Shown: positions 11,651-24,331, counted from the first letter of the stretch. The stretch: 64,000 nt of DNA from Fagopyrum homotropicum (GCA_033239125.1 BSWB01000001.1:30113501-30177500); one strand, 5' to 3'. A program made the numbers and translations. The notes: a model not told the origin generated them from the letters alone.

Positions 11651-14600
11651 GTACCACCTCCATACAAACCACCACTACCGTTCCCACAATCACGAGCAAG
11701 AGCTCGCTTGGACAATCACTTTGGTAAGTTCCTTGAACTAATGTCTAAATTGCATATTAATATTCCGTTCATGGATGCTATTTTAGGAATGCCGGCATAT
11801 GGCAAGTTCTTGAAAGAGATACTCTCCAACAAAAGGAAGTTGGAGGAGTATGGGGAGATAAGAATGACCAAGAGATCCTCGGAATTGATCCAAACAATGA
11901 AGGAGGAGATGCCTCCCAAGCTAAGAGATCCGGGTTCCTTTTGTGTCCTAATAGGAGTGGGAGATGTGAAGTATGAGGCCCTTTGTGATCTTGGAGCAAG
12001 TGTAAGCATCATACCGCTTGCACTTTGCAACAAGGTTGGGCTAGGAGAGCCGAAACCGGTCAAGATGACCCTCTATATGGCGGACCGTTCCATCACTCAT
12101 CCGGTTGGGATCTTAGAAGACATTCCGGTGCAGCTAGGAGGATTCTATGTGCCAATTGATTTTGTTGTCTTGGATATTCCGGCGGACTATCCGGTTCCCA
12201 TCATCTTAGGAATACCTTTCCTAGCCACCTCCGGATGCCTAGTGGATTGCAAGAATGGGACTCTCTCCTTCAACATTGGAGAAGAGAACATCAAGTTCAA
12301 GTTATCCACAATGATGAAAGGGCCAACCCTTGATGAGGATGTCTTCAACATAGTCGAGCAAGAGGAATCTAGAGAAGTTGTGAGCTCGATCTTGATCAAG
12401 GATCCCTTGGAGAAGGTTCTTACCTTAAGTATGATGGAGGAAGGTGTTGAGGAGGCTTGCAATGAAGAGATCAAGGCCTTGGAAGCACTAGAAAAGGAGA
12501 CAAGAGTTGAAGATGAAGACCACGAAGAGGTGCTGAACAGCTGCATGTTCCACGGGCGTGGAAGTGGTTCCACGGCCGTAGAACTCTCTGTAAAGTCTCA
12601 ACAAACGAGCCAGGCAAGGTCCACGGCCGTGGAAGTGGCTCCAACCGTGATTCCAACCGTGGTTTTCCCTGAATCAGACCTCATTGATGATCAAGCTTCA
12701 AGGAGCCTTGGAGGGTCTTCATTTGCTTTGGATTCATCTCATCCAATGTTATTTGGATCGTCTCCGCTCGACAAAGGTCCTCCTAAACTTGAACTTAAAC
12801 CCCTCCCCTCTCATTTGAAGTATGCTTTTCTTGGTAATAATTCAACATATCCGGTGATTGTTAATGCATGCTTGAGTGATGATGAACTTGCTAAGTTGTT
12901 ACATGAGCTAAGATTGCATAGGAAAGCCATTGGCTATACTATTGATGATTTGGTGGGCATAAAACCTTCTTTGTGCATGCATAAGATAATGATGGAAGAT
13001 AACCATAAACCCTCTATTGAACATCAAAGAAGACTCAATCCTATAATGAAAGAGGTAGTCAAAAAGGAAATCATTAAGTTGCTAGATGCGGGGATAATCT
13101 ACCCTATCTCGGATAGTAAGTGGGTTAGTCCCGTTCATGTAGTACCTAAGAAGGGTGGAATGACCGTAGTGACCAATGAGAACAATGAACTAATCCCAAC
13201 TAGGACGGTTACGGGGTGGAGAATGTGCATTGACTATAGGAAGTTGAACATGGCTTCTAGGAAAGATCACTTCCCTCTCCCCTTCATTGACCAAATGCTA
13301 GAGAGGTTAGCTCAACATTCTCATTTTTGCTACTTATATGGCTATAGTGGATTCTTCCAAATCCCTATCCACCCCGATGACCAAGAGAAAACCACATTTA
13401 CATGTCCATGGGGTACTTTTGCATATAGGAGAATGCCATTTGGGTTGTGTAATGCACCAGCCACCTTCCAAAGGTGTATGATGGCTATCTTCTCGGAATA
13501 CATTGAAAATATCATGGAAGTGTTCATGGATGATTTCTCTGTTTATGGTTCTTCCTTTGATCATTGCTTGGCTAACTTGTCATTAGTATTGCAAAGATGT
13601 GAGGAGACAAATCTTGTTTTGAATTGGGAAAAATGCCACTTCATGGTAAGTGAAGGCATTGTGTTAGGACACTTGGTGTCTAACCGTGGCATTGAGGTTG
13701 ATAGGGCCAAGATTGAAACGATAGAGAAGTTGCCACCACCTACCTCGGTGAAAGGGGTAAGGAGTTTCTTAGGGCATGCTGGTTTTTACCGGAGGTTTAT
13801 TCAAGACTTCTCTAAAATTTCTAAGCCTCTCACTAACCTACTAATGAAGGATGTTGATTTTGTTTTTTCCAAGGATTGTCTTGAGGATTTTTGTAGGTTG
13901 AAGAACGCTTTGATCTCCGCACCTATCATGCAACCTCCGGATTGGAGTTTACCGTTTGAGATCATGTGTGATGCAAGCGATGTAGCCGTTGGGGCTGTTT
14001 TGGGGCAAAGGAAAGATGGGTGCACTCATGCCATTTATTATGCTAGCAAGACGCTAGACGACGCCCAACTCAATTATGCTACCACCGAGAAGGAGTTGCT
14101 AGCGGTTGTGTATGCATTTGAGAAGTTCCGCTCATATCTTGTTGGAGCGAAGGTCATAGTGTATACGGATCATGCTACCTCCTTACCAAGAAGGATGTAA
14201 AGCCTAGGTTGATTCGGTGGATCCTTCTTCTACAAGAGTTTGATTTGGAAATCCGGGACAAGAAGGGATCCGAGAACTCCGTGGCGGATCACCTTAGTAG
14301 ACTCCCACCATTGGAGCTTGAAAGAGATGACATCCCGATTGATGACTCGTTCCGGGATGAGCAATTGCAAATGGTAGAGGAATGCTTGTTGCAAGTGTCT
14401 AGAGGAAGCGAGCCATGGTTTGCCGACATTGTGAATTACTTAGTGTGTGAGGAGGTGCCTCCTGGATTGACATATGCCCAAATGAAGAAGTTCTTCAAGG
14501 ATGTGAGGCACTACTTTTGGAGTGAACCACTTTTGTTCAAGAGAGGACCGGATGGAATGTTTAGAAGATGCATACCGGAGGATGAGGTGGAGAGTATGAT

Positions 14601-15196
14601 CCGCCATTGTCATTCCTTGCCATGTGGAGGGCATGCTAGCTCACACAAGACATGTGCTAAAGTGTTGCAATCGGGCTTCTTTTGGCCAAGTTTGTTCAAG
14701 GATGTGCAAGGCTTTGTTGTAGCTTGTGATGCTTGCCAAAGGACGGGCAACATCTCAAGAAGGAATGAGATGCCCTTGAACAACATACAAGAAGTGGAAA
14801 TATTTGATGTGTGGGGTGTGGACTTCATGGGACCATTCCCTTCTTCATGTGGCAACCTCTACATCCTATTGGCGGTTGACTATGTTTCGAGATGGGTGGA
14901 GGCAATCGCCTCTCCTACAAATGACGCCAAGGTTGTGGTGCGGTTCTTCAACCGAGTGATCTTTCCTAGGTTTGGAACACCAAGGGTGATCATAAGTGAT
15001 GGAGGGAAGCACTTCACCAATAGGAACTTTGGGGCACTTTTGGCTAAGTATGGGGTGACTCATAAGGTGGCAACACCTTACCATCCCCAAACTAGTGGCC
15101 AAGTGGAGATCTCCAACCGGGAGATAAAGGGAATTCTTGAGAAGACGGTCTCTAGGACAAGAAAGGATTGGGCTATGAAGCTTCATAGCCCAATCC
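11640..15196 (+). pseudogene. N1 pol: protease, RT, RNase H and truncated integrase
   Basis: The frame is open to 14200. Protease: YEALCDLGASVSIIPL near 11970, with DLGA in place of the common DTGA/DSGA, as is usual for Athila. RT: CIDYRKLN (13225), FMDDFSVYG (about 13526). RNase H: CDASDVAVGAVLG (13970), TDHA (14165). A deletion of about 10 bp after 14165 shifts the frame, which resumes at 14209 (PRLIRWILLLQEFDLEI). Integrase: HCHSLPCGGH and CDACQ zinc site, then GVDFMGPFP and IISDGGKHF; the catalytic Glu region VEISNREIKGI is present. Coding stops being integrase at 15181, where an inverted 16-bp repeat and an unrelated 3' end follow. A linker at 12540-12660 carries ACGGCCGT palindromes. 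Confidence 0.9.
15165..15196. repeat. Perfect 32-bp palindrome at the N1 deletion junction
   Basis: GGATTGGGCTATGAAG at 15165-15180 is followed directly by its exact reverse complement at 15181-15196. The left arm is normal integrase sequence; the right arm begins the sequence not found at this position in B or C. Confidence 0.97.
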
Positions 15197-16548
15197 AACA
15201 TCAATTCCACTTGAGAATCCCAAATACCATAGCAAACCATTTGTACATTGTGAGAACCTTCTTTCACTCTTCTTTACTTCATTTACACATTGGGGACAAT
15301 GTGGGGTGGGGTTTGCATGATCCTTTGCATGATGAGCATCTAGGGTAGTTTAATATTTGCACATGTCTTGCATTGTATATATTCATTTTGAAAATCCCAT
15401 AAAAATCAGAAAATTTAAAATTTTTTTTTTTTTTGTGCTTTCTAGGCTTGGATATGACCCTAATGATGAATCTTGTCTTGTGGATTGGCTATGGATGGCC
15501 TTATGTGTTAAATTGATGAATGCATATGTGGACTTGAAATACTTCTCTTGAATCCCATGAATGATTTGTGATCATGATGTTTGCCTAGAATGGATTGAGT
15601 ATTGAAGGTCGAAATTACATGATAGTTCTTGAACACCATCTAGGAATGAATGAGGCAATTCATCTTCCTCTAATTCTCATCTTTGATCATGATTGTTTGA
15701 GCACCTCAATTGATATAAATTTGACCTCTTTTGACCCATCCGGGAATAGGAGCACGATAGTGTGTTGATGTGTGTGAAAAGCAAGTGTGGGGTGAAGATG
15801 TTGATGAAAGAATATCATGCATAAAATGCTGAATTTGTTGTGAAAGTGTAGACAAAAACATAGGTTTGGGGACGTTGGCTTAAATGACAAGTAACTCGGT
15901 ACACTTCACATAATCGGGTGTTGGTGCCTTGCCAAAGTCAAATAAACCAATAGTCCTGACGAGCTTTGGTATGTGTGCCCGGTGTGGATGCACCTCGAAA
16001 AATAGAAAAAGCCCGAGGATGGCTAATCACCAAGGTTTCGGCTTTTGTACACCAATGCCATTGTCTCAAAAATAAGTCAAAGAAAAAGAAAAGAAAGAAA
16101 AGATAGAGAAAATATACACTTGAGGGAAGTTGATCGCGGACAAGGTTGTGGAGTTAGTTCCATTCCCGGATTAGCATCACATAGCCTAGAAAAATCCCAC
16201 CTAATCACAACGTTTCTTGACCTTTTATATCACAAGACCTTATGACCTATTTGCATGTTTGTAAGACTTAGTAATCTAGATTGGATATGCTCTTGATCAT
16301 CTTGACTTCGTCATCTTTACATTTCATGCATGCTTTTGAGTTAAGTACAATTGTCTTTCCATGCCTTCATTTATTTGATACATAATTGCTTGTCCGTAGC
16401 CATAAAACATGACTATGAAGGTGATCCAATAGTAGAAGCACAAACCCAAAAAGATTTTGCCATTTTTCTGCATACATAAATCATGTTATCTCGTAGTCTA
16501 TAGTTAAGAATTTGCCCGGGACGAGCAAACCTTAGGTATGGGGTAATT
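15197..16548 (+). other. N1 3' untranslated region with two GGGAC-loop hairpins and the polypurine tract
   Basis: No gene is supported here. The hairpin CACATT-GGGGAC-AATGTG is at 15286-15303, followed by GTGGGGTGGGG. The block 15860-16052 is conserved with 44210-44402 and 28180-28372 in the other Athila elements. A second hairpin at 16511-16529 (TTTGCCC, GGGAC, GAGCAAA) precedes the polypurine tract at 16533-16548 (TAGGTATGGGGTAATT), which primes plus-strand synthesis next to the LTR. Confidence 0.75.
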
Positions 16549-18375
16549 TGATAACACGATTTATGACTTAGGTTTAGGTAATCATTTAGATAGATTTCTC
16601 ACTCATTCATGCATGGTTTAGCACTAGTTCACGACGTTTTCACTCAATTCACGTATTTTGTCGAGATAGACGTCTACACGGACTTGTGCATTGCTTTGTA
16701 GGTATTTTGGGAGATTTAGGAGCTAAATCGAGCGTTTGAGGATCGTTCATCAAGATGACACACCCTCGGACTCATTAGGATGCAAGCTAGAGGCTAATGA
16801 GGACTCATGGAACCTTGCCAACACAAGCCATGCACCGAATCGAAGCTTAATGATCAAAGGCAAAGCTGAAGGTCCAAATCACGGTTCACTGGAAGTCCAC
16901 GGCCGTGGAACTGCCCGTGGATTTTGCCAGGTTTTCGTGACAGCTGTGCCACGATCTCTTGGCCAGCTCTTGCAAAGTTGTAGTATAAAAGTGGTCCTGC
17001 ATTGGCTGAGAGAATCATCTTGGAGCAGCTCTCCATTATCCACTATCATCCAATCAAAATATTCTCTCAACAAGAAGATTCTTGGAAGAAGGAGGTAGAA
17101 GGAAGCTACCATTGGAGGAAGAGCTTCATTGGAGAAGAAGAAGAGCACACCATTGATAGATTTTGATAGCTTTGTAGTGAAGAATTTCGAATCGATTTCT
17201 AGAGATTGTATGAACCATTTGAACCTTCTTTAAGAAGGGTTGTGAGTCATTCTAATTCCATATTTCAGCTTAGTTTTGTTTACCTCTCTTGTTCATCTCT
17301 TTCTCTTCATTATCTTGCAAATGGAAGCCATGATTTTATGTTTGATGATTTTGATTGTTATGATGCATGTTATAGGCTAAATAGATGTGATTCTAGGGTA
17401 AGGAAAGGATGGTTGTGGCTAGGACTATGATAGGATGGACTTAGATTAGCCCTTGGATGACTCTCTTGCTTGGACGTAGTTTCTGTTGGAGTCCACGGTT
17501 TGTTCTTGCCTTTCCACGGCCGTAGAAGATGTAGAACAGCCCGTGATTCTCCCTTGTTTGACGGATCTAGCTTTAGATTGTTAGAATGTTGAAATCCTAA
17601 GTGTTTGTTGAGCTAAATCTACCCTAGGGTGACCTAGTATTAGCTACTAAGTGTTAGAAGAGATTTACCCGGTGATTCTTGCTCTTAGATTTCAAAGATG
17701 ACAAACCCTAGGTAGTGGTGAGCTTAGTAAGCTGCCATTGGACTAAGTGTTCTAGGATAGTTGTTTAGGACTAACCCTTTCGAGACTTACCAGGTAAGGA
17801 TAGGTTAGCTTCCTAGGCAAAATCAGGTTTGTGTAGAATTCCATCCCTTAGGTTCTTAGAGACCTACCCGGTGATAAGACCTTAGGAACGGATTAGTGGA
17901 CCATGAGACCTACCCGGTGATTGATCCCAATCTAGAAACACTTATTCCCAACACATCATAGTTTATCCAAGGAACGATTAGATAGCTTGAGTCCTATGCC
18001 ATAGCCGGAGTTTCCAACCCCTAGAATCGCTTCTCTCTTTTGATTCATATCTCGTGTTTAGCTTGTTTGTTCGTGTTGATTCGTTAGCTTAGTTGATTGT
18101 TTACTTTGCATGAATTGTGATCCTTGATTGATCACCAAAAAAACCAACCAAAAATAATTGAGATTTTCATTTCTTTATTTCTCTTTTCTTAACCTAGATC
18201 TTCATTAGCCTTAATCATAAATCGAATCAATCTCACCTTAGTCTTTGTGTTCGACCTCGGAATACTATCCCTACTATAAAACGACCCGTACACTGCGGGT
18301 TTCGCTAGGAGTTAGGATAAATATAACGAGAATATAAATTTAAAACCAATTGCGTATCACATCCTGAGCGTAACA
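16549..18375 (+). repeat. Element N1 3' LTR
   Basis: This direct repeat of 7996-9823 has palindromes at 16899 and 17516 and a TATA-like box at 16984-16991. It is followed by the TSD ATCGA and the rest of the D RT. Confidence 0.96.
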
Positions 18376-18380
18376 ATCGA

Positions 18381-20967
18381 CGATCTTTTGGACCAGCTGC
18401 ACGGAGCTTTAGTGTTTTCACGGATCGATCTGAGATCCGGATATCACTAGCTGAGGGTGAGAGAGCAGGATATAGCCAAGACGGCATTTTTGACCAGGTT
18501 TGGCCACTAAGAGTTTGTAGTGATGTCATTTGGGCGCTCAAATGCGCCCGCCGTTTTCATGGAGTTGATGAACAACATCTTCATCGACTTCCTACATCAG
18601 TTCGTGATGGTCTTCATCGATGATATTCTGGTCTACTCTTGGAGCGAGAGGAGCATGCAGAACATTTAACGATCGTACTCCAGGTCCTGCAGGATAGAGA
18701 ACTTTACGCTAAGATCTATAAGTGCGAGTTTTGGATGTCTGAGGTAGCCTTTCTTGGTCACATTGTTTCCACCGAAGGGATCAAGGTAGATTCGGAGAAG
18801 ATAGAGTCAGTTGCATCCTGGCCGCATCCTAGCAACGTTAAGGAGGTATGCATCTTTTTAGGATTGGCTAGCTACTACCGCAGGTTTGTGGAGGGATTTT
18901 TGGTAATCGCCCAACCACTTACTTCCTTGTTGAGGAAGTCTACGAAATTCGTGTGGTCCGAGCCATGCCTGTAGAGTTTTGAGGAGCTGAAGAGGATGTT
19001 GAATTCTGCTCCTACCCTAGCCAGCAAGAGGGCATAGAGGATTTTATGGTTTACAATGATACATCCAAGCTAGGATTGGGATGTCTTCTGATGCTGAGGG
19101 GTAAGGTCATAACATACGTGTCGAGACAGTTAAAGACATATGAGGAGAATTACCCTACCCACGATCTCGAGTTAGCCGATGTTGTTCACACTTCGAAGAT
19201 TTGAAGGCATTATCTGTACGGAGCTACGTGCCAAATTTTCACAAACCATACGAGTTTGAAGTACATATTCACTCAACGGGAGTTGATTAACCGCCAAAGA
19301 AGATGGTTGGAGTTGATCAAGGAATTTGATCTGAAGATTTTATACCACCCGGGATAGACAAATGTTGTAGTTGACGCCCTTAGTAGGAAACTTCACAGGA
19401 GATGGCGATTGCTCGGTTGACAGCTCAACCTCAGTTACAACGAGACTTGGCATGGCTAGAGATAGATATGCACTTTCCGGATTCTGATAGCCACTTGTCC
19501 ACCTTGGAGATATTACCTGACCTTTTGGTAGAAATCCGACAGAAGCAGGAGAGTTGTCCGACTTTGACACGGATCCGAGACATGATGTCTCGAGGAGAAG
19601 CACAACAGTTTTCCGTCGGTGCCGATGGAGTTTTGAGACGTCAGGAGCGCGTATGTGTGCCCTCAGATCAAGAGCTGAGATTACGGATCTTACAAGATGC
19701 TCACGCTACACCTTAATTAGTGCATCCCGGTGTGAGTAAGATGTATCAAGATATCAGATGCTCTTTCTGGTAGGGAGGTCTAAAGCCTGATGTGGCGAGA
19801 TATGTAGCTTTGTGTATGACCTGTCAACAGGTCAAGATCGAGCATCATCGACCTGGAGGATAGCTGCACCCTCTTCCCATTCCCCAGTGGAATAGGGAAG
19901 ACATCTCGATGAATTTTGTCACCGGTTTGAGATCGAGCAGGAGTTTTGACGCTATATGGGTCATAGTGGATCGACTGAAGAAGACCGTACGTTTCATTCC
20001 TATAAAGGAGACGTGGCCGGTAAGTCGATTGGCAGAGGAGTTCACTAGACAAATAGTGAAACTTCATGGAGTACTTAGGACTATAATCTCTAACAGAGAC
20101 GGATGGTTCACTTTGAGGTTTTGGCAGTACGTGCATGCCGCCCTAGGTACGAGTCTACAGTTCACGACCGCCTATCATCCTCAGACCGATGGTTAAATCG
20201 AGAGGACCATCTAAACTCTGAAGGATATGCTGAGAGCCTGCGTCCTAGACTGGGGACAGGTGTGGCCAGATCACCTTCCTTTAGTTGAGTTCTCATACAA
20301 CAACAGTTGGCACGCATCGATCGGGATGACTCCCTATGAGGCTTTATACGGACAAAGATGCCGTACCCCGCTATGCTGGGACGAGCCGAGTAGTCCTAGC
20401 GGTGTAGCGAATGAGCAGATACAAGATGATATGACTCGAGTAGCAATGATACGAGAACAGATGTTGGCAGCATAGAGTCGTCAGTAGTCTTATGCTGACA
20501 AGAGGCCTAGACCTCTCGAGTTTAGAGTGGGAGCTCAGGTATGGTTGAGAGTACCCCTGATACGAGGTGTTAGATGTTTCGGCGTCAAGGGGAAGCTGAG
20601 CCCCGGATACGTCGGACCCTTTGAGATCCTTGAGCGAGTTGGAGAGGCAACATACAGACTTGCTTTGCCCCCGAGACTACAGGATATTCACCCGGTCTTC
20701 CATGTGTCTTAGTTACGGGAGTACGTACCAGACCCAAGACACATCGTCAGCCATGATGATTTAGTGGCCGAGCCAAACCATACGTTCATAGAGCACCCGG
20801 TAGCAGTCTTAGAGCGTTTTACGACACACTTGCGAACGAAGGGCATACCGATGGTGAAGATACAGTGGTCGATGCAAGGAGCTGATGAGATGACTTGGGA
20901 GACAAAAGATAGTATCCGGAGGAACTATCGAGAGTTCTATGGGGAGGTGGATGTACCTATGGTATAG
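18381..20967 (+). pseudogene. Element D pol continued: RT, RNase H, integrase, chromodomain-like tail
   Basis: This resumes the RT cut at 7995. FVMVFIDDILVYS near 18600-18640 is the catalytic box. FLGHIVSTEGIKVDSEKIE and FLGLASYYRRFVEGF follow. RNase H is degenerate (19040-19390). Integrase shows AIWVIVDRLKKTVRFIPIK (about 19950), HPQTDG (20180) and YGQRCRTPLCWDE (20347-20385). LALPPRLQDIHPVFHVS (20660-20708) and VKIQWSMQGADEMTWET (20855-20905) are the integrase C-terminus and a chromodomain-like module, thought to steer chromovirus insertion to certain chromatin. Many stops and shifts are present. Confidence 0.88.
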
Positions 20968-21140
20968 ACATATGAGTTTCAATTTCCTTTCTGTTGAGTT
21001 GTGTGTACAAATGTGTGAAGTTTTGAGTTTTGTGCCTCGCGAGGGAATATGAGTTTTGATCAGTGTTCTGCTATGTCGTTGTGTGATCTTGTGTGGTTGC
21101 TTCAATTTTTGGGACGGTACTTCTTTTTAGGGGGATCTGT
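20968..21140 (+). other. Element D 3' UTR and polypurine tract
   Basis: This is non-coding. TTTTTAGGGGGA at about 21124-21135 just before the LTR is the polypurine tract. Confidence 0.75.
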
Positions 21141-22813
21141 TGTAACACCCAGTTTTGGTCATCACCGCCCCCGTGGTGATAGTGGCCGCAGTCGCGGCTG
21201 GGTCAGCCTGCCCCTGTGGCTGACCCCAAATCGCACCCGATCGGTTTTGTTCGTTTTATATTTTCTTTCCTTTCTTAGAAGATCCGATCTTCTATCTTTT
21301 GAGCCGACTTTCCTTCTATCTTCTGACCTGATTCCTAACCTTCCTTGTTCTTTCCAAATCATTCTCTTTATATTCCCGCCTTCTCTTCCGTTTTCCTCTT
21401 CTTGCTTACGTTCTTCTTCAACCTCGAGCAAAGCTGCAACCTTTCCTTGCGAACCTCTACAGAACCGTGTAAGTTCTTCATCCCTTGATCCTTCTGATGT
21501 TCATGAATCATTTCTGTATTTCTTATTCTCTTTCTCCACTTTTTCGTTTCTTTCTTTTCCTTCACCTGAATCAAGATCGAATCTTGATTCTTGTTTGTCC
21601 TTTATTATTGCTGCGCATGTGTTTCCAGGCTCCTTTGGTTGAGTTTTTCATGTGTGGATTGAAGATTCGTGATTTAGTCTCCCTGCTGTGCCGCCGTTGT
21701 CAAAAGAAGCCCGACAATTACTGTTACTTGTCAACCGCCCCCGCGCCTAGGACAAGCCGCCCTTGCGGATGCAAGCTTGTGCCGCCCCTATGCTTCTTGT
21801 CAACCGCCCTTGCGGTTTCCTCTGCAGTAACTCCCGTCTTTGGTGAGTTGTTTCCTTCCTTGATTCCTCATTCCTTTCCTTGAGTTGTGATGTTCCTTGG
21901 GGAACCTCTGAATCTAGGAATCGGCTTCCTAGCACGTTGAGAATCTGTTAGGGATCATTGAGACTAGAAGTTGTAGACTTCTACCTTGCGGTTCATTTCT
22001 GATTAGTGATGCCTTCTTTGAGTAGACATAGATTCTTTCCTTCAGAAAACTGAGCAGTTAGCTGACCGTTGTGTTACCTTCGAGTGAGGTAAGTCCCTTG
22101 GACTTACTTAGCTGCATTCCGTATATTGTTTTGACCGTATTGGTTGTGTTTGTTGTTTGTTGTTATAATGGAAAACCGGACTAAGATGACCTTATACCTT
22201 AACTGGCCCAAGTGTATTATAACCGAGCGGTGACCTCTTGTCCAGTTCAAAATGGGGAAACTAGGAGGTGCTCTTGCGACCAATCCATCAGGTAATGGAG
22301 GGATGCATCACCTCTATTCCTGTTGGTGAAAGGGGACCTAGGCGAGATCACGGTGATTCTAGTGTGACAACATAAGTTTAATTAGTAATGTGATTAACGT
22401 AATGAAAGATAATAACCGTTTGTTGTGAGTGCATGCTATGTATTTACTTTCTTATATGTGTTTGTGCCTTTATTGTCTTTCTGATATTTAGAATGTTAGC
22501 TAACTGTTTTATACAATGTTGTAGGTGCCCTCTAGGTTAGAGATGCTGCTGAGTGATCTGGACGGTGTGGTCAGCCAGGGTTCCCGTACATTATAGAACG
22601 GGATCGGGTTTATATTTCTGTTGTTGTCTTTTCAGTTTGTTAGTCCTTTGCTTTCCCCTTTTGTTAAACCTTTGACTTTTTATATAGGTTTGGCTTTCAT
22701 TTATTTGTGCCTTGTTGCAAGATCCGATGTTATTGTTGTTACTTTGAGGGTCGGGACCCATTGCGAGGTCCTAGCCCGTAACGCTTCGAGTTCCCAGAAC
22801 TTGGGGTGTTACA
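21141..22813 (+). repeat. Element D 3' LTR
   Basis: This repeat of 4238-5925 is clearly diverged: in the first 100 bp I see more than ten differences. It starts TGTAACACCC, ends GGTGTTACA, and is followed by AAGCT. Confidence 0.93.
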
Positions 22814-22818
22814 AAGCT

Positions 22819-23642
22819 CAGTCTTCCTTCGAGGTTAAATATTTCATTCCACCCATAGTTAGCACGCCAAGTTTTTTTTAACAATGTTTTCAAACGCTTT
22901 GCGTTTAGTCCACATTATTTCAAATATAGACGGTTTTGGTGTGAATAATATTGAGTCCGCTAGTTCTAGTGAGATTTGACAGTGATGAGATTTTGTGAAT
23001 GCATGATTTTTTTTAATAGGGGATACCATTGAAGAATCTGTTTGTGGACTAGATCACGGTCAAGTTTTTCAAGGATATTATTTGTGCGGTGACGTATTTT
23101 TCTCCAAGTAAACTGTTTGCTTATTGTTTGAACGTCATAGAGATTATATTATATAGGTTTTTAAAGTTATTGAGTCTATTGAATTTGTTGAAATTGATTG
23201 TGGCTCCTCCTTGTTTTTTCGAGTGATTTTGGATTTCGTTTAGATAACCCATGATAATGCATGGTATTGGTAGTGCATTGATTAGATTGGTTAAGGAATC
23301 CCGAAACGGATTTTTTTTGATAATTCCTGAGGTAGTGCATAAGCAAAGACAATGTTCAATTTGTAGTTTTGATCATTACAAACCACTTCAATACAAATGA
23401 ATCGGTCACTTTTTGACATAAGGCTAATCGTTTGATTCTTAAGCCCCCGCCCTCCCTCTCAGTAGCGGGACACTAAATGATGTTATCAAAACTCGCCGAT
23501 CTCTAAAATCGATCTTCCTGCGGGTTTTGGGATTTTTCTATCACAACAATTATGTTAATATTGTGTATTTTGCAAACGGCTTCAAGATTTGTCGAGAGGT
23601 TACCCAACCTATACCTGTTATGTTCCAAAAATTTATAATCAT
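22819..23642 (-). pseudogene. LINE-1-type ORF2, endonuclease domain (LINE1 fragment)
   Basis: The minus strand starts with MIINFWNITGIG at 23642, equivalent to the NxxG start of L1 apurinic-type endonucleases. Near 23220-23270 IPCIIMGYLNEIQNHSKKQGGA corresponds to the conserved GDFNE...GG motif; the catalytic GDFN has become GYLN. The frame has stops. It continues at 4237 after removing element D. With 3535-4237 and 1-680 this gives one LINE ORF2 in the order endonuclease, RT. Confidence 0.83.
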
Positions 23643-24328
23643 AGAAACCTAGTAAGGATAGGTTCGATTTAGGAGTTATTATAGGCTTGAAATCCTTTTC
23701 TCTTTAGGACAGGGCTAGACGTACATATTGTTTTTTTGATTAGGTAGTACTGATTCATGGTGTTAGTACATGGGGTATTTCCTGGTAAGGTTGTTGGTGT
23801 AGTTGTAGATTTATCTGTTTTTATGTTGGTATAACCTACATTTTGGTTACTTAGTTTCCATTAGAAAGTGGTTTTGGGTAAAATCTGGTTAAAAAGAAAC
23901 CAATATTAAATTCGGTCTTGAATGGAAAAATAAAGGGAAAAACCCGGAAAACAAATTCAAGGTCCTGCCAAACAGTTATCACGAGGTTACACAACATACA
24001 ATTTCAAGGCGTTTTCGGCCAAACAATAACCACAACCACCATCTCTAAGAAAATAGAGAATGTGTTGGCTTCTTTAACATTCTTGTTGGCATAAAAAATA
24101 TGAGAAGGCGTCCCTTCTTTCTTTGGTCTAGTATTTGCTTGGGATGGCTTTAAGACCTTTGAATTGTGCTTTTAAACATACGAAGGTACCACACCCTCCA
24201 TTTTAGTATTAAAGTTGTCATTCGTGGACACATGTTTGTCAAGGGAGGAAAATTGTGGAGAAGTAGAAAGACTCAAGAGCCATAAAGCAACAACGAGAAA
24301 CCAAGGAGCATACAGAAAGAAAAATGAG
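23643..24328 (-). other. Probable 5' part of LINE1 (ORF1 tail), no recognisable domain
   Basis: This lies just upstream of the LINE1 ORF2 start on the minus strand, where ORF1 would sit. Short minus-strand stretches can be read but I find no DUF4283 or zinc-knuckle motif. Assignment rests on position only. Confidence 0.4.
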
Positions 24329-24331
24329 TAA

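Larger units (their letters stand above)
7996..18375 (+). mobile_element. Element N1: internally deleted Athila-clade Ty3/gypsy retrotransposon, TSD ATCGA
   Basis: The LTRs are at 7996-9823 and 16549-18375 (1828 and 1827 bp, about 15 substitutions and one 1-nt indel by eye), with ATCGA at 7991-7995 and 18376-18380. The primer site is of tRNA-Asp type. The encoded RT, RNase H and integrase are Athila-like. It lacks the integrase C-terminus and the extra 3' ORF carried by B and C, so it is a deletion derivative of 10.4 kb with a palindromic junction at 15165-15196. Confidence 0.95.
4238..22813 (+). mobile_element. Element D: degenerate chromovirus (Tekay/Del-like) Ty3/gypsy retrotransposon, TSD AAGCT
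   Basis: The LTRs are at 4238-5925 and 21141-22813, with AAGCT at 4233-4237 and 22814-22818. Removing the nested N1 element leaves about 8.2 kb. Internal order is initiator-Met primer site, gag, protease, RT, RNase H, integrase and a chromodomain-like C-terminus, which defines chromoviruses. The two LTRs differ by many substitutions and 15 bp in length, and every gene has stops or frameshifts, so it is old and dead. It inserted into LINE1. Confidence 0.93.
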
